A stretch of 64,000 nt of DNA from Bdellovibrio sp. ZAP7 (GTDB lineage: Bacteria; Bdellovibrionota; UBA1018; CAIMNF01): assembly GCA_945874535.1 (NCBI GenBank), contig CAMCGZ010000006.1, positions 1 through 64,000 of the forward strand, read 5' to 3'. Every line of letters starts with the position of its first letter. The stretch's first letter is position 1. A program made the translations under genes and the position numbers. This document shows positions 10,014-17,831 of this stretch, one piece after another. The notes under the pieces were generated by a model that had not been told where the DNA came from, did no database searches, and saw only the letters and a list, made by a program, of their open reading frames with translations.

Positions 10014-11000
10014 ATGAGCGAGCTCAGCTGGGGATCCGGGCCCACCCGGTTTTTTTTCGACCTGACTCCCGATCGGGTCATGGATGCGGTGGAGCGGGAT
10101 CCGGTCCTGGGTAAAAAAGAGCGCTGTACCGGATTTTGCCAGCCCTTAGCCAGTTTCGAGAACCGGGTGTATGAGATCGAGTTCGAGAACGGCACCCGGA
10201 AGATCGCCAAATTTTACCGGCCCGGTCGGTGGAGCGAATCCCAGATCCGGGAGGAGCATGAGTTCATGCTCGAGATCCAAGACTCCGAGGTCCCGGTGGT
10301 GGTTCCGGATTGGTTCGAGCGGGAAGGGGATACCCTCCGACAGACGCCAGAAGGGTTGTTTTATTGCCTCTACCCCAAGGTCGGAGGTCGCCAGCCGGAG
10401 GACCTTTCTCCGGAACGGCTGGAACAATTGGGGCGTTTGATTGCCCGGATGCACTCAGTCGGGATCAGGCGCCAGGCTCCGACGCGGGTCCGGCTCACTC
10501 CCGACACCTACGGGCGGGCTTCGATCGGCTTCCTCGGCGCATCGGGGCGGATCCCCGGACCTCTGGAAACCCGGATCCTCGCGGTGATGGATCCGCTTCT
10601 GGGCCTCGCTGACGAGCGGTTCCGGAATCATCCGCTTCAAAGGATCCATGGCGATTGCCATGCCGGAAATTTGCTCTGGAATGAGCGAAACGGTTTTTTC
10701 TTCATCGACTTCGACGATATGGTCACAGGTCCCCCCGTGCAGGATCTCTGGTTGCTCGCTCCGGACGATGATTCCCTTCATCATTTGGTGGAGGGTTATT
10801 TGCAAATGAAAGACCTGCCCCCGGGCAGTCTCGCCTTGGTCGAGATTCTCCGTGCCCTCCGCATGGTTCACTACGCCACCTGGATCGCCAAGCGCTATGA
10901 AGATCCGGCATTCCAGAAGGCTTTTCCCCATTTCGAATCTCCCCGTTATTGGGAGGAATGGACTGCGGATCTCGAACGTCAAGCGGAGCGGATCAAATGA
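10014..11000 (+). CDS. srkA: SrkA/YihE-like stress response kinase (APH-fold)
   Basis: CQPLASFENRVYEIEFENGTRKIAKFYRPGRWSESQIREEHEFM, IHGDCHAGNLLW, FFIDFDDMVTGPPVQDLWLL. Confidence 0.88.
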   Translation: MSELSWGSGPTRFFFDLTPDRVMDAVERDPVLGKKERCTGFCQPLASFENRVYEIEFENGTRKIAKFYRPGRWSESQIREEHEFMLEIQDSEVPVVVPDWFEREGDTLRQTPEGLFYCLYPKVGGRQPEDLSPERLEQLGRLIARMHSVGIRRQAPTRVRLTPDTYGRASIGFLGASGRIPGPLETRILAVMDPLLGLADERFRNHPLQRIHGDCHAGNLLWNERNGFFFIDFDDMVTGPPVQDLWLLAPDDDSLHHLVEGYLQMKDLPPGSLALVEILRALRMVHYATWIAKRYEDPAFQKAFPHFESPRYWEEWTADLERQAERIK

Positions 11001-12133
11001 AGATCGATATTCAAGCCTACACAGAGCAATTCCAGCAGCGTCGCGGGATTCATTTCAACAGTGCCGGAATCACCCCCATACCCTCGGTGACGGCGACCAC
11101 TATCGAACGGGCTGTCTCCCGGATGCGGGAGGGGACCTCTCTTCACGATGCGGATCTCCTCGCCGAAGCAAGAGCGGCACGGTTGACACTGGCGCGGTTT
11201 CTCGGGGCGGATCCCGCTCAGGTTGCGTGGACACCCAATTGCGCCACGGCGCTTTCGATCGCAGCGCTCGGATTTCCGCTTCGCCCTGGTGACCGCGTGC
11301 TCACGCTCGATCAGGAATATTCCTCGAATTTTTATCCATGGAAAGTCGCTTGTGAACGTTCGGGTGCGACCCTGGTCAGTTTGCCGCACGATGCGGACTG
11401 CTCGGTGGATGAAGCGAAGCTCCTCGAAGCCATCGTACCGGGAATCCGGATCGTGGCGGTTTCGTGGGTCCAGTTCCAGACCGGGGCGATCATCGACCTG
11501 GTCCGTCTCGGGGAGCATTGTCGTCAGCAAGGGGCTTTCCTGGTTGTGGATGCGATTCAGGGTCTGGGCCAATTGCCCTTTCACTTCGATTCCCTGCCGG
11601 TGGACTTTGTTGCGGGAGGCTCCCACAAGTGGCTCTGCTCGATCAACGGTCAGGGGTTCTTCGCTGCAAAACCGGAATTCATGCAGTGGCTCCGGCCGAT
11701 CGTAGTCGGGGGTGGAACCTTCAATCGCTTCGGGACCTTTGCCGATCCGGATGCGGGGATGGAATCGAGTGCGCGACGTTTCGAGCCGGGAGGTTATGGA
11801 TTTGTTCCGGTTCTCGCTCTCGGAGCTTCGGTTTCTTTGATCGAAAGTGTCGGGGTCGCAGCCATCGAAAGTCGGATTCGGGAATGCTCAGAACGGCTCA
11901 GGCGCGGAATTCTCGATCAGGGTCTCGAATTGGTCACTCCCTTCGATCAGCGGGGTGGAATCACCAGTCTCCGGCTGAGCCCCTCCCACGAGGGCCTGTT
12001 TTTACAGCGTTGCGGGGAAGCCCGTGTTGCGCTCGCCAAGCGGGGCGGTTTTGTCAGGATTTCTCCTCACGCTTTTTGTTCCGCGAACGAGGTGGATACG
12101 GTATTGGAACTGTTGAGGGAGACCCGGACATGA
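10997..12133 (+). CDS. Class V aminotransferase (cysteine desulfurase/isopenicillin-N-epimerase-like)
   Basis: PLP Lys context VDFVAGGSHKWLCSINGQGFF; ILVVDAIQGLGQLPF-type Asp motif; ATG overlaps previous stop. Confidence 0.82.
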   Translation: MKIDIQAYTEQFQQRRGIHFNSAGITPIPSVTATTIERAVSRMREGTSLHDADLLAEARAARLTLARFLGADPAQVAWTPNCATALSIAALGFPLRPGDRVLTLDQEYSSNFYPWKVACERSGATLVSLPHDADCSVDEAKLLEAIVPGIRIVAVSWVQFQTGAIIDLVRLGEHCRQQGAFLVVDAIQGLGQLPFHFDSLPVDFVAGGSHKWLCSINGQGFFAAKPEFMQWLRPIVVGGGTFNRFGTFADPDAGMESSARRFEPGGYGFVPVLALGASVSLIESVGVAAIESRIRECSERLRRGILDQGLELVTPFDQRGGITSLRLSPSHEGLFLQRCGEARVALAKRGGFVRISPHAFCSANEVDTVLELLRETRT

Positions 12134-12432
12134 GAATCGAGAAAAGCGCTGAACAGTATGACCTCCACATCCTGGTTTGTTCGAACACCAAGGAAAAGGG
12201 GCAAAGTTGCGGGCCGAAGGGCGGACAGGACATCGTGGACCACCTCAAGGTCTGGACCAAGTCGGCTGACTCCGGGCTCCGGGGCAAGGTCCGGGTGAAC
12301 AAGTCTGGCTGCCTCGGGAAATGCGATTCGGGCGTGGCCTGCGTCGCCTATCCGAAGGGCGAGTGGGTGCTTGAAGCCTCTCCCTCGGATCTGCCTACAA
12401 TCGAAGCGTGGATCCGGTCTTTGAACTCCTGA
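12130..12432 (+). CDS. Thioredoxin-like [2Fe-2S] ferredoxin
   Basis: ATG at 12130; LVCSNTKEKGQSCGPKGG...VNKSGCLGKCDSGVACVAYPKGEWV cysteine pattern. Confidence 0.85.
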   Translation: MRIEKSAEQYDLHILVCSNTKEKGQSCGPKGGQDIVDHLKVWTKSADSGLRGKVRVNKSGCLGKCDSGVACVAYPKGEWVLEASPSDLPTIEAWIRSLNS

Positions 12433-12474
12433 AAGGGGTTGCCGGCGTAGGGGCACTGAAGCTAGACTCTCCCC

Positions 12475-13746
12475 ATGCTCGATTTGAGATACATCCGTGA
12501 AAACAAGGATCTGGTCCGTAAAGCCATCACCGAAAAGCGCGTCTCGTTGAACCTCGACGAGTTACTCGCTCTGGACGTGGAGGTGCTCGACGCGAAAAAG
12601 AAACTTCAGGCCCTCCAAGAAGAGAAAAACGCCAACGCGAAGAAAATGCCGAAGGCCACTCCCGAGGAGCGTCCGGGGCTGATCGAACGGGGTCGTGCCA
12701 TCGGACAGGAGATTTCGAAACTCGAGCCCGAGGTTGCGGTCAGGGAAGAGTCTTTGAAACAGCTGTTGTGGCTGACGCCCTTGGTGCCGGCCGCGGATGT
12801 GCCGGTTGGGAAAGACGATTCCGAGAATGTCGAGCGCAGGAAGGGCGGAAGCGTTCCGGCTTTTGATTTTGCGTTCAAGGATCATGTAGATCTGACTCTG
12901 GCCAATCACTGGGCCGAGTTCGAACGGATGGCGCAAGTTTCCGGATCACGAATGATCGCACTCAAGAACGAACTCGCACTCTATGAGTTCGCGGTGATCC
13001 GTTTCGCCCTGGATCACCTGGCTAAGAAAGGATCCCAGATCATCACCGTTCCGGCGATGGTCCGGGAGGCGGCACTCTTCGGAACCGGCCACTTTCCAGC
13101 TGGAAGAGAGCAAGTTTATCATTTGAAGGAAGACGACCTGTACCTGTCCGGAACAGCCGAAGTCCCGGTGACCTCCTTGTACAGTGGCGAGATCATGTCC
13201 GAGGCCGATCTTCCCAAGCGGATCGGAGCCTTTTCTCCGTGCTTCCGTCGGGAGGCGGGAAGTGCCGGCAAGGATGTCCGGGGTCTCATGCGTGTCCATC
13301 AGTTCAACAAAGTGGAGCAATTCGTATTCTGCCGGAATGATGCGGAGGAATCCGAACACTGGCACCGGGAACTGCTCGGGACTTCCGAGGAGATCGTTCA
13401 AGCCCTCGAGCTCCCTTATCGGGTGATCGAAGTTTGCACGGGCGACATGGGCGCCGGAAAATACCGGATGCACGATGTGGAGTGCTGGGTGCCTTCCGAA
13501 GGAAGGTACCGTGAAACCCATTCCTGCTCGAGTCTGCACGATTGGCAAGCCCGCCGGGCGAATCTCCGGTATCGCGACAAGGAAGACAAAGTGCGGTTCA
13601 TTCACACCTTGAACAACACCGCTGTGGCCACACCACGAATCCTGATTCCTTTGCTCGAAAACCACCAGCTTCCGAACGGGGCGATCCGGGTTCCTCAAGC
13701 CCTCCAGCCCTACATGAACGGATTGGATCGCATCGGCGGGCGCTGA
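12475..13746 (+). CDS. serS: Seryl-tRNA synthetase
   Basis: MLDLRYIRENKDLVRKAI; LYLSGTAEVPVTSLY; FRREAGSAGKDVRGLMRVHQFNKVEQFVF; ILIPLLENHQ. Confidence 0.96.
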   Translation: MLDLRYIRENKDLVRKAITEKRVSLNLDELLALDVEVLDAKKKLQALQEEKNANAKKMPKATPEERPGLIERGRAIGQEISKLEPEVAVREESLKQLLWLTPLVPAADVPVGKDDSENVERRKGGSVPAFDFAFKDHVDLTLANHWAEFERMAQVSGSRMIALKNELALYEFAVIRFALDHLAKKGSQIITVPAMVREAALFGTGHFPAGREQVYHLKEDDLYLSGTAEVPVTSLYSGEIMSEADLPKRIGAFSPCFRREAGSAGKDVRGLMRVHQFNKVEQFVFCRNDAEESEHWHRELLGTSEEIVQALELPYRVIEVCTGDMGAGKYRMHDVECWVPSEGRYRETHSCSSLHDWQARRANLRYRDKEDKVRFIHTLNNTAVATPRILIPLLENHQLPNGAIRVPQALQPYMNGLDRIGGR

Positions 13747-13808
13747 TCGTCTCAACCAGGGGCTGTCCAGCATTGCTTTCAGGTGCCTGACGGGGTAGGG
13801 TTCGGCCC

Positions 13809-14636
13809 ATGCTTGTCGCACTGCTTCTGTCTTCTTTGGTGACTGTTTCGGCCCATGCCGGTCCCCGTTTCGAACGCGTGGTCCACATCGTGTTCGAGAA
13901 CGCCGATCTCGACGATGCTCTGGCCCAGCCTGCTTTCGCAGCTTTGGCGCGTTCAGGGGCTTGGTTGCAGGATTTCCGGGGTGTCACCCATCCCTCCCAG
14001 CCGAATTACATCGCCATGATCGCGGGGAGTACGATGGGGGTGAGGCTCGATGGGAATGTCGATCTCGAAGGGCGTCACCTCGGGGATTTACTTCGTGAAA
14101 AAGGTAAGACCTGGAAAGCCTATGCACAGGGCTATCCCGGAAATTGCTTCCTGGGGAAGAGACTCGGAAATTATGTCCGGAAGCATGTGCCCTTTCTCAG
14201 CTTCAAAAGCGTTCAAAACGATCCGACCGAGTGCGCTCGAGTGGTTCCTGCAGAGCGGTTTTTCGAGGATCTGAAGCGCAAGGAGCTTCCCGATTATTCC
14301 ATGTTCATTCCGGACTTGGTGGACGATGGGCATGACACCGGAGCCGCGCACGCTGCCCGGTGGTTCGGGGCCACTTTCGGCGCGGTCTTGAACGATGTCG
14401 AGGTGGTCAGGAATACCCTGTTCATCGTGACCTATGACGAGAGCGAGTCCTATGTCGGCCCGAACCGGATCTTCACCGTACTCTATGGGGCCAACGTGAT
14501 TCCCGGATCCCGCATGGTTTCCCGGGCAGATCACTACTCAGTCCTGCGTCTGATTCAGGAGGGGTTTGGACTGGGTTCCCTGGGCAAAGAAGATGCCCGG
14601 GCCGGAGCCATTCGCGGGATCTGGTCGGAACCCTAA
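13809..14636 (+). CDS. Secreted phosphoesterase (acid phosphatase/phospholipase C-like)
   Basis: Signal peptide; VVHIVFENADLDDAL, GVTHPSQPNYIAMIAGS, FIPDLVDDGHDTG, TYDESES. Confidence 0.8.
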   Translation: MLVALLLSSLVTVSAHAGPRFERVVHIVFENADLDDALAQPAFAALARSGAWLQDFRGVTHPSQPNYIAMIAGSTMGVRLDGNVDLEGRHLGDLLREKGKTWKAYAQGYPGNCFLGKRLGNYVRKHVPFLSFKSVQNDPTECARVVPAERFFEDLKRKELPDYSMFIPDLVDDGHDTGAAHAARWFGATFGAVLNDVEVVRNTLFIVTYDESESYVGPNRIFTVLYGANVIPGSRMVSRADHYSVLRLIQEGFGLGSLGKEDARAGAIRGIWSEP

Positions 14637-14724
14637 TGAAATCAAATGAGTTTTCCGTGGGTGACGGCCATTGGCAAGCCCCGGTTTCTATGCTAGCGTT
14701 CGCCCATCTTCCAAGGAGTGTCGC

Positions 14725-15171
14725 ATGAATGCTTTGAAATCGATTCTCGTTCTCAGTCTGGTGTTTTCCGCTTCCGCAGCCCGAGCTGCCGGAGGTCCTC
14801 GTGATTTCGCTCTCGAGTGCGAAGTAAGAAAGTCTGCAGACCGCATCCTGGAAGTCCGGGTGGAGCCCACCGACCTCACCGGTCAGATCTCTGCGACCAC
14901 CCTCAGCCTGAATCCGGACAACACCATTCAGCGCCTTCAGCTGGTGAGCAATGGAGACATCCGCGACGATCAGCTTTATCTGTTTGAGACCAGCGTTCCC
15001 AAAGTCGGAACGACGTTCCGGTATCTTGAAAAAATCGAAGGGCAGTACTTCATCACCCAGTACTTCCGTTGTGACGATTCCCTCGGGAACGATTACTGTC
15101 GTCCACAGAGTGACAATATCCGTTATCAGGGCAAGAGCGGTCAGCTTTCTTGCCGTTTCGTGAACCACTGA
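14725..15171 (+). CDS. Hypothetical secreted protein
   Basis: Signal-peptide start MNALKSILVLSLVFSASAARAAGG; AAGGAG-type RBS upstream. Confidence 0.65.
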   Translation: MNALKSILVLSLVFSASAARAAGGPRDFALECEVRKSADRILEVRVEPTDLTGQISATTLSLNPDNTIQRLQLVSNGDIRDDQLYLFETSVPKVGTTFRYLEKIEGQYFITQYFRCDDSLGNDYCRPQSDNIRYQGKSGQLSCRFVNH

Positions 15172-15185
15172 ATCTGGTATCGTAC

Positions 15186-15626
15186 TCAGAGTCGTTCGGA
15201 AGTGGAGTAGAGTCTTCGACTCAATTCGGTGCACATCCGGTAAAGGAAAGCCCGTTCGGCTGAAGGGTGTTTTTTCCCCCATTGCTCCAGGTGGGGCTTC
15301 TGGAGAATGATGCACACCGTTCGATCTTTAGCTACGACGTCAGCGGTGGCAGTAAAAGACACTCCGAACAGGGAGATTTCTCCGAAGAATGCTCCCCGCC
15401 CCAGAATGGCCAGCGGAGTGCCTCCTTTCAGGATCTGAGCAGAGCCTTCGACGATGACGTGGAGGCCTTTGACTCTGCCATCCTGCTCGAGCAGGGGTTG
15501 TCCCGGAGCGGTTTCTACCCGCTCTGAGGTTTGGACCAAGGCCTCGAGTGCAGGAAGCTCGATCCCATGGAAAACCTGGCTGTGGCTGAGAGCGCGGACG
15601 GTGGCTTCGATGAGTTTTTGGTCCAT
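15186..15626 (-). CDS. Stand-alone cyclic nucleotide-binding domain protein
   Basis: GQPLLEQDGRVKGLHVIVEGSAQILKGGTPLAILGRGAFFGEISLFG cNMP-binding fold. Confidence 0.82.
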   Translation of the reverse strand: MDQKLIEATVRALSHSQVFHGIELPALEALVQTSERVETAPGQPLLEQDGRVKGLHVIVEGSAQILKGGTPLAILGRGAFFGEISLFGVSFTATADVVAKDRTVCIILQKPHLEQWGKKHPSAERAFLYRMCTELSRRLYSTSERL

Positions 15627-15671
15627 ACCAAGAGGATACCTTCGGAATCAGAATCGAGGTAGGGTGTGGGT

Positions 15672-16361
15672 ATGGAATTTTTTGAAACGGTTCGGGTCAG
15701 ACGGAGTGTTCGGGCGTATACCGAGGAGGATGTTCCCGGTGAGGTGATCGAGCGCGCGCTGGATGCAGCCCTACTTGCACCGAACTCTTCCAACATGCAG
15801 ACCTGGGGTTTCTATTGGGTGAGGAGTCCCCGTGAGAAGGCCTTGTTGGTTCAGGCTTGCATGAGTCAGGGTGCCGCACGGACCGCCCGGGAATTGATCG
15901 TGGTGGTCGCAGAGCCCCGGAGGTGGAAAGAAAACCGGGACGAAATGTTGCGGAAACTCACTGCGAATCAGGCTCCGGCATTCGCACTCGATTATTATTC
16001 CAAGCTCATCCCATTCACCTACGGATTCAGATGGCTCTCACCTGTGAAATGGCTTTTGTTCAATGTGGCGGGTTGGTTTCGCCCCATGGTGCGGCGGCCC
16101 TGGTCCGGTCGGGATATCGAGGAAGTGAGTATCAAATCGGCTGCACTCGCATCAGAAAACTTCATGCTCGCCATTTCGGCACAGGGATTTTCCACTTGTC
16201 CGATGGAGGGCTTTGATGAGTCCCGAGTGCGTCGATTGCTGAAGCTGACGCGTGCAGACCGGGTGGTGATGGTGATCTCCGTGGGCAGGGAGAATCCCTC
16301 CAGAGGGATCTGGGGGCCTCAGATCCGCTTTCCGCGCGAGAAGTTCATCAAGCAGGTGTAG
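15672..16361 (+). CDS. Nitroreductase-family protein
   Basis: FFETVRVRRSVRAYTEEDVPGEVIERALDAALLAPNSSNMQTWGFYWVRS. Confidence 0.85.
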   Translation: MEFFETVRVRRSVRAYTEEDVPGEVIERALDAALLAPNSSNMQTWGFYWVRSPREKALLVQACMSQGAARTARELIVVVAEPRRWKENRDEMLRKLTANQAPAFALDYYSKLIPFTYGFRWLSPVKWLLFNVAGWFRPMVRRPWSGRDIEEVSIKSAALASENFMLAISAQGFSTCPMEGFDESRVRRLLKLTRADRVVMVISVGRENPSRGIWGPQIRFPREKFIKQV

Positions 16362-16425
16362 TCAAACTTCTGACGCTTGCCACCTTGGATTCCACCCTTC
16401 AGAATTTAAAAGGGAGAATCGATCG

Positions 16426-16653
16426 ATGAGCCAGAATCAAATGAGTCCGATCACAGGGATAATCGATGAGTCAAAGGTGATCATTGATTTCGGAAAGCAC
16501 GAGGGGGTCACTGTCAGTGAACTTCAGGTGTTGGATCCGGGTTTTTATGCCGCACTTGCCGACGAAAAGGGTGAGGGTGTTTTTGCAATTCGGAGGCACC
16601 GCGACAAAACCTTCCGCCTCTATCTGAATCCGCTTGCGCAAATGGATCAGTGA
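16426..16653 (+). CDS. Small conserved protein resembling the DUF3820/exonuclease-X C-terminal-like module
   Basis: IDFGKHEGVTVSELQVLDPGFYAAL resembles FGK(Y)xGkTvxEl..DPgYl; 16 bp upstream of the next ORF. Confidence 0.55.
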   Translation: MSQNQMSPITGIIDESKVIIDFGKHEGVTVSELQVLDPGFYAALADEKGEGVFAIRRHRDKTFRLYLNPLAQMDQ

Positions 16654-16669
16654 CCGATAACTTCGGGTC

Positions 16670-17830
16670 ATGCTTGACTCATTTCTGCGTCACGTGACCA
16701 AGGACTCTTATGGACCGGTCAGGCTCGAGGATCATGGAGAGAGCCGTTTCGTGGTCCATCGTTTTCACGATCATTTCTCGGTGTTGAACTGGGGCAGAAT
16801 GCCTGATGCCCTCGCTGGGCGCGGACGGGTTTCGGCCCTCGTGTTCTCTGTTTTGAATTCCAGGTATTGCGATTCCGAATCCTGGCGTCAGTTCCTCCGC
16901 TCACCTGAGGCACTGAGTTTCAGGAAGTCCGGTGCCTCACTCTCCCAGGGAGGAGCAGTCAGTTCCGGTTTGAACGCTCTTGCTGACGCTTTGCCCTTGA
17001 AGTCGAATTTTGCAGGATCGATCCCGGATGAGACTTTCAAGTCTTCGGTTCAAAATCAGCTTCTGCCCCGCTCCGTGTTGGTCTCGGATCCCGCGCTCCT
17101 TTACCGCGGGTCCAATTGGTATCCAGTGTGCGAACATTTCGAAGAGATCCGGATTCCCCAAGCGCTGGTCATGGGCCGTGCCAGCCACAATTTCGAGCCC
17201 TGGCGTCATGCTCGAGGGCCGAAGCGTCTCCCGTTTGAGATCGAGTGCCATTTTGAATTGAATGCTCACAGCCTCGAGGGACTCAACACAGATGCGGTCT
17301 CGATTCCCAAGACCGCCTCACTCCGGATTTTACAGGCTGGAGCGACCTTTGATTTTCCTCTGATGGAGCTGGTTCTGACGGCGGATCCGTGTGAGCGCAA
17401 GATCGGCCTCACTGAAGCTTTGGCCATCACGGGTTTCACCCCCGAACGTCTCCAGGAGTTGTTCCTCCAGGCCGCATGGGTCGCTGCATGGGCCCGTTAC
17501 CAAATCCGGGTATTCAGGCTTCATTCGGTCAGGCTCCGGTTCGGGCTTGATTCCGATGGTGCCACGGTCCTTCTCGATGCATTCGAGCCGGATGATTTGA
17601 TGCTTGAAGATCAAGGGGCGTGGATCCATCCAGGGGCATTGCTCGGTTATTACTCCAAGACCTCCTGGTATGAGGGGGTGATCCGTGCTCGCCGCCAAGC
17701 GAGCGAACTCGGTCTGACCGAATGGAAGCGCCTTTGTGTGGAGCCTGCTCCGTTCCTCGATCCGGCGGTCAAGTCGGGGTTTGAAACAGAATACCAGGGG
17801 CTTGAACGCATGATCCGGGGGAAGGTCTGA
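16670..17830 (+). CDS. Divergent PurC (SAICAR synthetase)-like protein, probably catalytically altered
   Basis: FSVLNWGRMPDALAGRGR resembles the PurC FDWGxMPDxIPGKG region; IGLTEALAITGFTPERLQELFLQAAWVAAWARYQIRVFRLHSVRLRFGLDSDGATVLLDAFEPDDLML matches the PurC C-terminal layout with key positions altered. Confidence 0.7.
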   Translation: MLDSFLRHVTKDSYGPVRLEDHGESRFVVHRFHDHFSVLNWGRMPDALAGRGRVSALVFSVLNSRYCDSESWRQFLRSPEALSFRKSGASLSQGGAVSSGLNALADALPLKSNFAGSIPDETFKSSVQNQLLPRSVLVSDPALLYRGSNWYPVCEHFEEIRIPQALVMGRASHNFEPWRHARGPKRLPFEIECHFELNAHSLEGLNTDAVSIPKTASLRILQAGATFDFPLMELVLTADPCERKIGLTEALAITGFTPERLQELFLQAAWVAAWARYQIRVFRLHSVRLRFGLDSDGATVLLDAFEPDDLMLEDQGAWIHPGALLGYYSKTSWYEGVIRARRQASELGLTEWKRLCVEPAPFLDPAVKSGFETEYQGLERMIRGKV

Positions 17831-17831
17831 G

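Noticed and set aside
11464-12129. N-terminal extension of the ferredoxin ORF 11464..12432
   Set aside because: Out-of-frame shadow of the class V aminotransferase; true start ATG 12130
12946-13821. 291-aa minus-strand ORF over serS
   Set aside because: Antisense to an unambiguous seryl-tRNA synthetase
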